Source: Sporolactobacillus shoreicorticis
GTDB taxonomy: Bacteria; Bacillota; Bacilli; Bacillales; Sporolactobacillaceae
Assembly (NCBI RefSeq): GCF_024125445.1
Contig: NZ_JAMXWM010000004.1
Span: 124,001-188,000 of the forward strand
Direction of reading: 5' to 3'
Length of the DNA stretch: 64,000 nucleotides
Under the pieces are notes generated by a model. The model was not told the origin of the DNA and did no database searches. It was given only the letters and a program-made list of their open reading frames with translations. This document shows, one piece after another, positions 7,995-16,261 of this stretch. A program made the translations under genes and the position numbers. Numbering within the stretch: the first letter of the stretch is position 1; each line of letters opens with the position of its first letter.

Positions 7995-9344
7995 ATGGTT
8001 TTTAGGTTTCCACGAGAGGAAGAAATCACGGCTGAAGTGGTCAGCCATTTTATCGAATTGCATCAGGCCGAGCTGCCGCGTTATCAGCGGCTGGAAAAAC
8101 TTTATCAAAGCAAGCCCCCGATTCTCGACCAAGAGGACAAGCCCGATTACAAGCCGGATAATCGCTTGGTCGTCAATTATGCCAAGTACATTACCGACAC
8201 ATTTAACGGCTATTTTATCGGGCTCCCGATAAAGGTCAGCCATGATGATCCGGGCGTGAACGAACGGGTGGATGACTTCCTGACTCGGAACGATATGGAT
8301 GATAATCAAGCCGAACTGAGTAAGATTACCAGCATATACGGTCACGGCTTCGAGCTGCTCTATCAGAATGAAGAATCAGAGACGTGCTGCATTTATAACA
8401 CGCCGCTCGACATGTTCATTGTCTACGATGACACGATTGCACAGAAGCCGTTGTTTTCGGTTAGATATCATCAGACGGAAGACGGGCTGAAAGGTCAGCT
8501 GTTCACGGCAGCCGAAGAGATTGCCTTCAGCAAGGGTGATGACGGCCTTGCACTTGGTGACAGCCAGCCACATTATTATGGTGATGTGCCGGTTATCGAG
8601 TACATTGAAAATGAAGAGCGGCAGAGCGTATTTGAATCCGTCGAATCGCTGATCAATGCTTACGACAAGGCAGTGTCTGAGAAAGCCAATGACGTTGACT
8701 ATTTTGCGGACGCATACATGAAGATCCTGGGCGCCGAGCTGGACGAGGAAACGCTGAAGAAAATTCGGGATAACCGAATTATCAATATTTCTGGTCAAGA
8801 GGTGGATACATCAAAAATCATCGTTGAATTTATGGAAAAACCAAACGGTGACGCGAATCAGGAGCACCTGCTGGATCGGATTGAGCGATTAATCTATCAG
8901 ATGAGCATGGTGGCCAACATTAACGATGAGAGTTTCGGCAATGCGTCGGGCGTAGCTCTTGAGTTTAAACTGCAGCCGATGAAGAATCTGGCAGCCATGA
9001 AAGAACGGAAATTCACGTCGGGCATGAACCGGCGTTTTAAAATGTTGTTTAACGTTCCACTGTTCATCGAGGCCAGCAAGAAAGATGAATGGCGAAACTT
9101 GAATTATACGTTTACCCGTAACATTCCGCGGAATCTCGTGGATGAAGCTAATGTAGCAAAGAGCCTGCAGGGCATTGTCTCGAAAGAAACGCAGCTGAGT
9201 GTTTTGAGCATTGTGGATAATCCAAAGCAGGAGCTTGAGCGCATAAAAGCCGAGGAGCCGGAGACGAATTATCCGGATGGTGATTTTAATACTACAGGAG
9301 GCGATGATGATGGCGAAGTACCGCAAGAAACCGGTAGTGATTGA
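7995..9344 (+). CDS. Portal protein, SPP1 gp6-like
   Basis: A 449-residue portal of the SPP1 gp6 family (Phage_prot_Gp6), the dodecameric channel at the head vertex. Typical segments are NRLVVNYAKYITDTFNGYFIG near the N-terminus and the central SGVALEFKLQPMKNLA followed by KERKFTSGMNRR. The ATG at 7995 has a run of six G (7981-7986) 8 bases upstream, so it is preferred over GTG 7989. The C-terminal tail is acidic (DDDGEVPQETGSD) and overlaps the next gene. Confidence 0.92.
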   Translation: MVFRFPREEEITAEVVSHFIELHQAELPRYQRLEKLYQSKPPILDQEDKPDYKPDNRLVVNYAKYITDTFNGYFIGLPIKVSHDDPGVNERVDDFLTRNDMDDNQAELSKITSIYGHGFELLYQNEESETCCIYNTPLDMFIVYDDTIAQKPLFSVRYHQTEDGLKGQLFTAAEEIAFSKGDDGLALGDSQPHYYGDVPVIEYIENEERQSVFESVESLINAYDKAVSEKANDVDYFADAYMKILGAELDEETLKKIRDNRIINISGQEVDTSKIIVEFMEKPNGDANQEHLLDRIERLIYQMSMVANINDESFGNASGVALEFKLQPMKNLAAMKERKFTSGMNRRFKMLFNVPLFIEASKKDEWRNLNYTFTRNIPRNLVDEANVAKSLQGIVSKETQLSVLSIVDNPKQELERIKAEEPETNYPDGDFNTTGGDDDGEVPQETGSD

Positions 9345-9570
9345 GGCGTTTAAATGGACAGGGGAGCCGGATCAAATTGAAGATCCTGAATGGATTATCA
9401 AAGCGTTTAAAACAGGTGTTGCCTATTTTGAAGACGAGGTGTTTAAAATCCACACACTTGAAGGCGATCATACAGTTTCTCCAGGCGATTACGTGATTAA
9501 AGGTATTTCTGGTGAACTATATCCCTGCAAGCCAGACATTTTCCAAAAGACGTACGAGAAGGCGGAATGA
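9307..9570 (+). CDS. Conserved phage protein, YRKKPVVIEAF type
   Basis: A ~87-residue protein beginning MMAKYRKKPVVIEAFKW and ending PGDYVIKGISGELYPCKPDI, a pattern common in small Gram-positive phage proteins of unknown role. AGGAGG (9296-9301) sits 5-8 bases before ATG 9307/9310. It overlaps the portal 3' end by 38 bp and the following metallopeptidase-like gene by 4 bp, so its translation is probably coupled to the head operon. Confidence 0.7.
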   Translation: MMAKYRKKPVVIEAFKWTGEPDQIEDPEWIIKAFKTGVAYFEDEVFKIHTLEGDHTVSPGDYVIKGISGELYPCKPDIFQKTYEKAE

Positions 9571-9938
9571 TTATGGGGAATCTTATTCTGACTGAATCCA
9601 ATCTTCAGGAAAAATTGAAATACTGGCAGGAACGGCTCAGATTAAGAGACTGGGACATAACGGCAAAGATCGTTCCACTCTCGAAAATGGATCATAGAGA
9701 TGAGGCCGGTAAATGTGAGTGGAACTTAGAAAGTCGGTTCGCGCTTATTTATGTGCTCAGTCTTGATGACTATCAAAATGTGGGCTCTCCAATGGCTTAT
9801 GACATGGAACAAACGCTTGTCCATGAACTGCTTCATCTGCATTTCGCGCCGATGGATGATGACAAGTATTATATGCCGATTGAGCAGGCAATCGAGTCTA
9901 TTTCCAAGGCTCTAGTTGAAGAAAGCAGAAGCAAGTAG
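9567..9938 (+). CDS. Zincin-like metallopeptidase of the phage head region
   Basis: A 123-residue protein with the zinc-binding motif HELLH at residues 86-90 (context TLVHELLHLHF), preceded by a beta-rich domain (RLRDWDITAKIV, RFALIYVL) as in minimal zincins. The glutamate of HExxH would be catalytic and the two histidines bind zinc; a third ligand is not obvious. The start overlaps the preceding stop (ATGA). It is an unusual gene to find between portal and MuF genes; a role in maturation of the head or of the MuF toxin fusion is only a guess. Confidence 0.65.
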   Translation: MIMGNLILTESNLQEKLKYWQERLRLRDWDITAKIVPLSKMDHRDEAGKCEWNLESRFALIYVLSLDDYQNVGSPMAYDMEQTLVHELLHLHFAPMDDDKYYMPIEQAIESISKALVEESRSK

Positions 9939-10030
9939 GCGATAGGCCGGAAAGGATACGGTGATCCCTATTATCTCGCCCTAAGCACGGCGTTAAAAGG
10001 CTTATTTCTTGTGTGCTCCGGGTGATGACT

Positions 10031-11464
10031 ATGTCAAGCTATTGGGAAAATCGAATGATTCAGCTGTACAACGCGCAGGACAAGCGGAATACGAAGCTGG
10101 ATAAGCGATTGCGGAAAGAGTATCTGCGGCTGGAAGAACAGATCAAAAAAGAAGTCGCCAGCTATTACGCCAAATATGCGGTGAACGACGTAATTGAATA
10201 TCGTCAGCTGGTGCTTGCTCTCTCTCAGTCTGAACGTGATTTGCTGTACAAGGACTATCAGGAATTCGCCCGACGCTATCCGCAATATCAGCGTCTCATG
10301 CCCGTGCGTGAGAGCATCTACCGGTTGAACCGACTGGAAGGGCTACAGTTATCCACCAGGCAGCGCATGGTCGAACTCGGGGTGTTTGAACAGGAAGGCT
10401 TTGAGAAGTTACTGAAAGAAGCCTACAGCAGCGGCTATTTGTCCACGATGAAAGGGCTGAAAAACGCACCTTCTTTTTTCAGTGTTAGTGACGATGCGCT
10501 GCAGTTGACGATGAACGAGAAGTGGATTGATGGCAAGAACTTCTCTGATCGAATCTGGTCGAATAAGGAAAAGCTGATCAATACACTGAACACGGAAATC
10601 CGGGATGCGATTATTCGCGGGGAAGACTATCAGCAGATGTCGCAACTCATTCAGCATCGTATGGGTGTTGGGGCTGAGGACGCACGGCGGTTGATTGAGA
10701 CAGAAAGTTCGTTTGTGATGAATCAGTCGAACAAGAAAGCCTTTGAGGACGCCGGTGTTGAACGCTATGAAATTACGGCAATTATGGACCGCAGGACAAG
10801 TGCTATTTGTAAGTCTATGGACGGCAGAGAATTTGCTTTCAAGGATGCGAAAGTCGGCGTCAATTACCCACCGTTTCATCCGCGCTGCCGAACGACAGCC
10901 GTGCCGATTGAAAATGACAGGGAGCAAGTGGCAGCCAATAAGATGATTGAAGAGGCAAAGAAGCAGGAGCCCGCGATTACAGCAGTTCTGGTCTCCACGG
11001 CCGCTACAGTCGGTGCCAGTTTGGCAGGATTGGAGTATAGAATAAAGTCCGTTGAATCCTTGACACGTAAAATTGAGAGTGAAGGAAACAAAAAGATTAG
11101 AGACATATTAAGATATACCACGATAGCGGATCCTAATGAACTGGTGGACCACTATTATGAAACCGTTGAATTGCTGAAGGAGAACGGGTACACTGAAACT
11201 GTGGTGAAGAATTACTGGAACAATCCGGTTAATCCTTATAACGGAATCAATACGTTCGTGAAGAATGCTGATGGCTATGAATTTGAGCTTCAGTATCATA
11301 CGGCGGAAAGCTTTGCACTGAAGAACGGCAAGCTTCATGATCTGTATGAAAAATGGCGAGTGATTGGCGATAAAGCTTCAAAAGAGGCCGTGGCTTTAGC
11401 CAAGGAAATGGCAACACTGTCAAAGAAACTAAAAAGACCAGCTCGAATCAGTGAGGTGAACTAG
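10031..11464 (+). CDS. MuF (SPP1 gp7-like) head protein fused to a RelA/SpoT-like C-terminal domain
   Basis: A 477-residue protein. Residues ~1-310 form the minor head/MuF protein packaged inside the capsid, with the signature MDRRTSAICKSMDGREF and YPPFHPRCRTTAVP. After a short A/T-rich linker, residues ~335-460 read as a RelA/SpoT nucleotidyltransferase: YRIKSVESLTRK (R337, K339, S340, S343, K347, the RxKxxxS substrate loop), IRDILRY (D358), YNGIN (Y403) and FELQYHT (E419, Q421), then a HDLYEKWR helix. This order matches (p)ppGpp or toxic small alarmone synthetases. MuF proteins with C-terminal toxin domains are known from temperate phages of Bacillota. ATG 10031 is the chosen start; the in-frame GTG 10013 is possible. 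Confidence 0.82.
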   Translation: MSSYWENRMIQLYNAQDKRNTKLDKRLRKEYLRLEEQIKKEVASYYAKYAVNDVIEYRQLVLALSQSERDLLYKDYQEFARRYPQYQRLMPVRESIYRLNRLEGLQLSTRQRMVELGVFEQEGFEKLLKEAYSSGYLSTMKGLKNAPSFFSVSDDALQLTMNEKWIDGKNFSDRIWSNKEKLINTLNTEIRDAIIRGEDYQQMSQLIQHRMGVGAEDARRLIETESSFVMNQSNKKAFEDAGVERYEITAIMDRRTSAICKSMDGREFAFKDAKVGVNYPPFHPRCRTTAVPIENDREQVAANKMIEEAKKQEPAITAVLVSTAATVGASLAGLEYRIKSVESLTRKIESEGNKKIRDILRYTTIADPNELVDHYYETVELLKENGYTETVVKNYWNNPVNPYNGINTFVKNADGYEFELQYHTAESFALKNGKLHDLYEKWRVIGDKASKEAVALAKEMATLSKKLKRPARISEVN

Positions 11465-11467
11465 CCT

Positions 11468-11701
11468 ATGAACTTTTATTATATTAATGATTTGAAACTC
11501 TTGGGTAAGGTTGACCAATTTGTTCCGTATCTGTATCAAAAAGGTAGGGGCTGGGTGGTCGATAATCAAAACCTTCTGATGGATCGGCTCATGGGCTATG
11601 ATAGCGGAGAAAAATCCCTTGGGAATACTTCAACGCTGACCCTGATTGATGAGATCACAGAGGAACAAGCAAACCAAAAAATTAAAGAACTCGAAAAATA
11701 A
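11468..11701 (+). CDS. Candidate immunity/antitoxin protein for the MuF-RelA/SpoT toxin
   Basis: A 77-residue acidic protein starting 3 bp after the MuF fusion gene, with GAGGTGAA about 8 bases upstream, and followed at once by an intrinsic terminator. No family is recognised. There is no signal peptide or membrane segment, so it is cytosolic. A small gene immediately downstream of a polymorphic toxin is the expected place for the cognate immunity gene, and it interrupts the otherwise conserved MuF-scaffold order. Function is inferred from position only. Confidence 0.6.
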   Translation: MNFYYINDLKLLGKVDQFVPYLYQKGRGWVVDNQNLLMDRLMGYDSGEKSLGNTSTLTLIDEITEEQANQKIKELEK

Positions 11702-11703
11702 GC

Positions 11704-11735
11704 AGTGCTCGACTAATTCGTTGAGTGCTCTTTTT
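11704..11735 (+). terminator. Intrinsic terminator after the toxin/immunity pair
   Basis: Ten-bp stem (11704-11713 with 11720-11729, three G-T pairs), loop TAATTC, then CTTTTT. It separates the toxin/immunity pair from the scaffold and capsid genes, which may explain high independent expression of the latter. Confidence 0.7.
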
Positions 11736-11818
11736 ATTGTCTTTTTTCCTTGATTGAGACGTTAAAGAAAATCATGTGATTGGCAGACAACCAAGTCTAT
11801 AAAAAGTGAGGAGATAAC

Positions 11819-12442
11819 ATGGATTTACTAAAATATCCGTTGAACTTGCAGTTCTTTGCTGAAGACGAGCCGCCGGCAGATCCTCCGGCTGACAATCAAA
11901 AGCCGAAAGATCCGGGAGACGGTAAGCCACCAAAAGACGAAGATAGTAAGACCTACACGCAGGAAGAGCTTGAGGACTTGATCAAACAGCGCGTAGCTCG
12001 GGAGAAGAAAGCAGCAGAGAAGGCCGTGAAAGAGGCCGAGAAGCTGGCGAAGATGAACGAGGAACAGAAAAAGCAGTACGAGCTTGAGAAACTGCAGGCA
12101 GAGCTGGAAACGTACAAGAAGAAAGATGCCTATCATGCGCTTTCCAAAGAGGCTTCTAAAATGCTGGCTGAACACGAGATTATCGCTGACGACACCCTGC
12201 TTTCGTTCGTCGTGAAAGACACAGCGGAAGATACACAGGAAGCGGTTCAATCGTTTGTGAAGCTGGTTGAAAAGCAGGTGAAAGCCGGCGTGAAGCAAGC
12301 ACTGGCTGGCAAACCGCCTAAGGTGACTAAAAACCCAACGACGAATAATCCGTTCAGTAAGGAACACTTCAATCTGACGGAACAGGCAAGACTTTTCCGG
12401 GAGGATCCGGAACTGTACAAAAAATTAAAAGCACAAGCATAA
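11819..12442 (+). CDS. Capsid scaffolding protein (DUF4355-like)
   Basis: A 207-residue, highly charged protein: proline/aspartate-rich N-terminus (residues ~15-45), then a long coiled coil of KKAAEKAVKEAEKLAK type (~55-110), and a C-terminal NPFSKEHFNLTEQ motif common in DUF4355 scaffolds. The opening MDLLKYPLNLQFFAE is a well known beginning of such proteins. Scaffolds guide capsid assembly and are lost before packaging. It lies directly before the major capsid gene. Confidence 0.85.
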   Translation: MDLLKYPLNLQFFAEDEPPADPPADNQKPKDPGDGKPPKDEDSKTYTQEELEDLIKQRVAREKKAAEKAVKEAEKLAKMNEEQKKQYELEKLQAELETYKKKDAYHALSKEASKMLAEHEIIADDTLLSFVVKDTAEDTQEAVQSFVKLVEKQVKAGVKQALAGKPPKVTKNPTTNNPFSKEHFNLTEQARLFREDPELYKKLKAQA

Positions 12443-12455
12443 GGAGGAGTTTGAA

Positions 12456-13430
12456 TTGGCTGTTACAAGAATTGCTGATATTATTCAGCCGGAAGTTTTT
12501 ACCCAGTATGTGATTCAGAAAACGATGGAAGTTTCAAATGTACTAAATAGTGGCATTGCCGAGAATAATGCACTGTTCGATCAACTAGCTTCTGGCCCGA
12601 GTACGTTGATCAATATGCCCTACTTTGAAGATTTGACGGGCGAGTCAGAAACATTGAAAGACCAGGGCTCCCTAACACCAGGAGCGATCGGCACAAACAA
12701 GGATGTTGCTCGGAAGAACGGACGCGGAAGAGCCTGGGGCGCAAATGGCCTGTCAGCTTACCTGTCTGGTGCCGATCCGCTAGGTTCAACAGCTGATCTT
12801 GTTTCAGGATTCTGGGCGCGTGATCGTCAGAAGGTGTTGCTTTCGACACTTGCAGGTGTGTTCGCCTCCGAATCGCTGGCTGGAAAAGTACATGATATTT
12901 CCGAAGCTGAGGGTGATGCTGCTTTAATCAGTGGCGAGACTTTCATCGACGCTAACCAGCTGATGGGTGATGCCAAGGACAGTCTGACAGCGGTAACTTT
13001 TCACTCTGCTGTTGAGTCTTATCTAGCAAAAAGACAGCTGATTGAATACGTTCAGGAAGCCGGTCAGAATGTCCGTGTTCCTTACTTCATGAATAAGCGT
13101 GTCATCGTGGATGATGGCATGCCATTTGACACGACTACTAAAATCGGAACCGCGTATTTGTTTGGTACCGGTGCACTGGCCTGGGGCAATGGCTCACATC
13201 CGGATGTGTTAGCCACCGAGACAGATCGCGATTCTCTTGCCTCTAGTGGTGAAGATTTTCTGATCAACCGTCAGCTTTATATTCTGCACCCGCGTGGCAT
13301 TAAGTTCACTGAAGCGAGTGTCGCAGACGTTTTCCCGACAAACGCAGAACTGGCAAATGGGGAGAACTGGGAACGCGTCTACGAAGAAAAAGCGATTCGC
13401 ATGGTTGCGTTCAAGTTTAAAATTGCGTAA
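12456..13430 (+). CDS. Major capsid protein, SPP1 gp13-like
   Basis: A 324-residue HK97-fold capsid protein of the SPP1-like coat family. Recognisable parts are the N-terminal ADIIQPEVFTQYVIQKTMEV, the NMPYFEDLTGESE strand, FWARDRQKVLLSTLAGVF, and the C-terminal GIKFTEASVADVFPTNAEL. TTG 12456 is the start, with AAGGAGGAG 6 bases upstream, the strongest ribosome binding site in the head operon as expected for the most abundant structural protein. Confidence 0.92.
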   Translation: MAVTRIADIIQPEVFTQYVIQKTMEVSNVLNSGIAENNALFDQLASGPSTLINMPYFEDLTGESETLKDQGSLTPGAIGTNKDVARKNGRGRAWGANGLSAYLSGADPLGSTADLVSGFWARDRQKVLLSTLAGVFASESLAGKVHDISEAEGDAALISGETFIDANQLMGDAKDSLTAVTFHSAVESYLAKRQLIEYVQEAGQNVRVPYFMNKRVIVDDGMPFDTTTKIGTAYLFGTGALAWGNGSHPDVLATETDRDSLASSGEDFLINRQLYILHPRGIKFTEASVADVFPTNAELANGENWERVYEEKAIRMVAFKFKIA

Positions 13431-13446
13431 GTGGGGGGAATAAGAA

Positions 13447-13875
13447 ATGGCGATTATTGATACTGTTTTGACTCACATTGATGATCGAATGTCAGAAAAT
13501 GATCATCTTTATGGGCATCTGAGCATTAGAAATGATGAGCTGCAGCGACTGAAGGACTTTCTCGGGTCGTTTTCTGTTCCAGGCAAACCGAGTGTAACGG
13601 TTGAAGCCGGTGACGGAAAGGGCGATTATACAATCACTGCGCCGGAAGACGATGGTGGATTGCCAATTACTGGGTATGTTTATCGCTTGAAAAAGACATC
13701 AGATGCCTCTTGGGGATCACAGGTGGATGCTGGAGCAGATCTCACTGGCACGGTTTCAGGACTTGAGAACGGCACGGAATACTCGATTGAGTTTGCGGCC
13801 GCTAATGAATTTGGACAAAGTGCCTGGGATGATTCCTTAGCCGTACACTTTACACCAACGGCACCTGCGGGGTGA
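13447..13875 (+). CDS. Fibronectin type III domain capsid-associated protein
   Basis: A 142-residue protein. Residues 1-40 are helical; residues ~45-142 form one Fn3/Ig-like domain (PGKPSVTVEAGDGKGDYTIT ... LPITGYVYRL ... LENGTEYSIEFAAANEFG). Such domains decorate phage heads or tails and may help adhesion to the cell surface. The position right after the major capsid gene suggests a decoration or head-fibre protein. A similar domain is fused to the major tail protein at 15479, so both virion surfaces carry Fn3. Confidence 0.72.
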   Translation: MAIIDTVLTHIDDRMSENDHLYGHLSIRNDELQRLKDFLGSFSVPGKPSVTVEAGDGKGDYTITAPEDDGGLPITGYVYRLKKTSDASWGSQVDAGADLTGTVSGLENGTEYSIEFAAANEFGQSAWDDSLAVHFTPTAPAG

Positions 13876-13879
13876 GGTA

Positions 13880-14050
13880 ATGAGCTTAATGGGATTTCAG
13901 AGGCGACGTCGTGAGTTGGTTAAGAAGAGAAAGTCCGAACTTGAAGCCCTAAACTTGAATCAGCTGCGGGCGTTGGCTAAAGAAAGAGGTATTAAGGACA
14001 TTGTGCATATGAATAAGGCTCAACTGGTTGCGGAACTTGGTGATCATTGA
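13880..14050 (+). CDS. HeH/LEM-domain small phage protein
   Basis: A 56-residue protein beginning MSLMGFQRRRRELVKKRK, with a C-terminal helix-extended-loop-helix of the LEM/SAP class: LEALNLNQLRALAKERGIKD followed by MNKAQLVAEL. It has a GGTGAGG site just upstream and overlaps the next gene by one base. Tiny LEM/HeH proteins between capsid and connector genes are common in siphophages and may bind DNA at the head. Confidence 0.65.
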   Translation: MSLMGFQRRRRELVKKRKSELEALNLNQLRALAKERGIKDIVHMNKAQLVAELGDH

Positions 14051-14376
14051 TGGCCATAACGGATCGAGTTAAGATACGCCTACCAGAGATTAAAGACGAT
14101 CTTTTGGCCGAGCTGTCGCAGACGGCAACAGACCGGATTAACCTGCGGTTGGGGCTAACCGAGTTTCCGATGGAACTTGAGTCTGTAGCTGTTGAGGTTG
14201 TCTGTGCGATGTACAATCGAAGCTATCACGAAGGTGTTAAGACTGAGAATGTGGATACGTTCAGCGTTTCTTTTGTGGATGATATGCTGCACGAATATGA
14301 TGCAGATTTCCACCGATACCTGGCGATGACGGAGAAACAGGAGAACGTGAATAAAGGGGTGGTGAGATTCCTATGA
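14050..14376 (+). CDS. Head-tail connector protein (gp15-like)
   Basis: A 108-residue protein with the helical pattern of phage head-tail connectors that dock under the portal: ITDRVKIRLPEIKDDLLAEL, RINLRLGLTEFPMELES, AVEVVCAMYNRSYHEG. The ATG at 14050 shares bases with the preceding TGA. It overlaps the next gene by 4 bp, typical of the compact connector block. Confidence 0.78.
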   Translation: MAITDRVKIRLPEIKDDLLAELSQTATDRINLRLGLTEFPMELESVAVEVVCAMYNRSYHEGVKTENVDTFSVSFVDDMLHEYDADFHRYLAMTEKQENVNKGVVRFL

Positions 14377-14693
14377 GATTCTTGCCACTCTATTTGTATG
14401 CGAATCAACAATCTGGCACGGATCCGCTGGGGAATCCAATTAATGAATTGGTGCAAACGGGTGAATCAGTCGGCCGTTTCTCCAGCTGGACGGCTGAAGA
14501 AATCGCTCTGGATGTTCGGCAGATCACGCAAAATAACCGAAAGATTGTAACACGGGCCATGAAAGAAGCCCTGACGGCTGCAGACAAGATCAAGTTTGAG
14601 GACCTGTATTACTCGATTACCGAGATTCAGGGTGATGACACAACGCGCTGGCGGATTGTTGTTGTCAACCGCTACGGAAGTGAAACCGCATGA
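14373..14693 (+). CDS. Head closure / stopper protein (gp16-like)
   Basis: A 106-residue beta-rich protein (ESVGRFSSWTAEEIALDVRQ, KFEDLYYSITEIQGDD) in the place of the SPP1 gp16 stopper, which closes the filled capsid and accepts the tail. The N-terminal sequence MRFLPLYLYANQQSG and the ending VVNRYG are compatible with head-tail adaptors. It overlaps both neighbours by 4 bp. Confidence 0.7.
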   Translation: MRFLPLYLYANQQSGTDPLGNPINELVQTGESVGRFSSWTAEEIALDVRQITQNNRKIVTRAMKEALTAADKIKFEDLYYSITEIQGDDTTRWRIVVVNRYGSETA

Positions 14694-15055
14694 AGCTTGA
14701 ATTAATCGGTGCTGATCGACTGGCTCAAAAGCTGCTGGAGAAGAGCGCGACGGATTTTGAAGCCGTGGCCAACAAGAACATTCGTGACATTTACACACGT
14801 GGACAGAAGCAGCCGTATCAGGGCGGGGTGCCACCAGAAACCGGTGGTACACCTTATGCTTCCGGGCAGCTTCGTATTTCCCTGACCTACCGCCAGGGGG
14901 AAGTGGGGTATTTGAAAAGCTACGCACCGCATGTCGAGTATGGCCATCGTACGGTAAACGGCGGATATGTGCCTGGGCAGTATTACTTAAAGCGCAATGT
15001 CGACACCCAACGATCAATCTATAAAGAAGATTTGAAAGAAAAACTGAGGGAGTGA
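14690..15055 (+). CDS. HK97 gp10-like minor tail / tail completion protein
   Basis: A 121-residue protein with the HK97-gp10 pattern: N-terminal helix, GGVPPETGGTPYASGQLRIS, then YAPHVEYGHRT and GQYYLKRNVD. The Y-x-x-x-x-E-x-G-H segment is the family's best conserved part. It is thought to join tail to head. It overlaps the previous gene and sits 4 bp before the next. Confidence 0.82.
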   Translation: MKLELIGADRLAQKLLEKSATDFEAVANKNIRDIYTRGQKQPYQGGVPPETGGTPYASGQLRISLTYRQGEVGYLKSYAPHVEYGHRTVNGGYVPGQYYLKRNVDTQRSIYKEDLKEKLRE

Positions 15056-15059
15056 ACGC

Positions 15060-15467
15060 ATGTATCAAAAGCTTTCATTCACGGATGTGCTGGCGGCGAT
15101 CATTCAGAAGATTGAAGCCAATACAGATCTACGCTGTTATGACAGTATACCGGAGAATGCGCCAGTGCCTTTTTATCATGCGGAAATGCTTGGCTCGATA
15201 CCGGAGAAAAGTAAAACCATGATGAAAGACCGATACCAGGCGGTCATTCACGTACACACGGAAGGCAAAGGATCCGTTGCTATTTTTGACGCGATTCACA
15301 AGCTGGAGGAGGCGCTGACCGAGGACATTGAACTGCCGGACGGCTACGAAATGATTCTGCAGGTGCCAAATGGTGTGTCACAGATTCTCAACGAGGAAGA
15401 CGGCACCAAGCATGCCATCATTGGCTATGACTTTGTCGTTTTCTCAGGCTATAAGGTCAAAATCTAA
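15060..15467 (+). CDS. Tail terminator-like protein
   Basis: A 135-residue alpha/beta protein (FTDVLAAIIQKIEANTDLRC, RYQAVIHVHTEGKGS, IIGYDFVVFSGYKVKI) between the gp10-like and major tail genes, the position of tail-terminator proteins such as SPP1 gp17. Sequence similarity is not decisive by eye; position gives most of the call. No membrane segment. Confidence 0.6.
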   Translation: MYQKLSFTDVLAAIIQKIEANTDLRCYDSIPENAPVPFYHAEMLGSIPEKSKTMMKDRYQAVIHVHTEGKGSVAIFDAIHKLEEALTEDIELPDGYEMILQVPNGVSQILNEEDGTKHAIIGYDFVVFSGYKVKI

Positions 15468-15478
15468 GGAGGAAAACA

Positions 15479-16249
15479 ATGGCTGCTGAAACAGAATTAT
15501 ATGATCAACTAACCAGTCGGCTTAATTCAGCGACCGCTGGTAAGGATATTTTGTTGTCACTGTGGAATGCGACTGGTGATAAGCTGTTAGCCCTTGCCGG
15601 CCAGCAGGGGCTGACGATTAACCGGGATAAAGATACGGTGGAAGTAACCTCAAAGGATACACAGGGAGGTTGGAAGGAATACCTTGGTGGCTTTAAGGAA
15701 TGGTCTATTGATAATGACGGCGTGTATGTTCGGAGCGATGAGTCCCATAAGCTGCTGATCCAGGCCTATGAGAATGACAATCTGCTCCTAATTAAAGTCA
15801 CAAATAAAAAAACGCAGACCGATATGTTTGGCGGGTTGGCCATTGTGACGAGTTACCCGATTGAAGCGCCCTATGATGACGCGACGACCTATTCGATCAC
15901 GCTGACCGGTACGGGTGCTTTGGTTGATCTGGAGAGTACCGTAACTGTTCCGGATGCGCCGACGCTTACAGCTACAGCTGGGGATGGTCAGGTAGCCCTG
16001 ACTGCCGTACTGCCGGAAAATAACGGCGGAGCGGACGTCACGAAGGTTAAGTTCCAAGCAAAGAAAGCCTCAGACGGTGATGATCTTTGGAGTGCGCCTG
16101 TTGTGCAGAACGCGGACGACCTTACTTATTCATTCAGTGATCTGACGAATGGACTGGAATATAGCTTTAGAGCGATTTTGACCAACGAAGCAGGAGACAG
16201 TGCGGCGAGTGAAGTTGTTAGCGCGACACCGACTGCTCCGGAACCGTAA
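15479..16249 (+). CDS. Major tail protein with C-terminal Fn3 domain
   Basis: A 256-residue tail tube protein. Residues 1-~155 match the TP901-1-type major tail protein (GKDILLSLWNATGDKLLALA, TVEVTSKDTQGGWKEYL, SYPIEAPYDDATTYSITLTG). Residues ~160-256 are an added fibronectin III domain (VPDAPTLTATAGDGQVALTA ... LTNGLEYSFRAILTNEAGDS). Added Ig-like domains project from the tail tube. AGGAGG is 6 bases before the ATG. Confidence 0.88.
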   Translation: MAAETELYDQLTSRLNSATAGKDILLSLWNATGDKLLALAGQQGLTINRDKDTVEVTSKDTQGGWKEYLGGFKEWSIDNDGVYVRSDESHKLLIQAYENDNLLLIKVTNKKTQTDMFGGLAIVTSYPIEAPYDDATTYSITLTGTGALVDLESTVTVPDAPTLTATAGDGQVALTAVLPENNGGADVTKVKFQAKKASDGDDLWSAPVVQNADDLTYSFSDLTNGLEYSFRAILTNEAGDSAASEVVSATPTAPEP

Positions 16250-16261
16250 GGAGGTCTTTAA

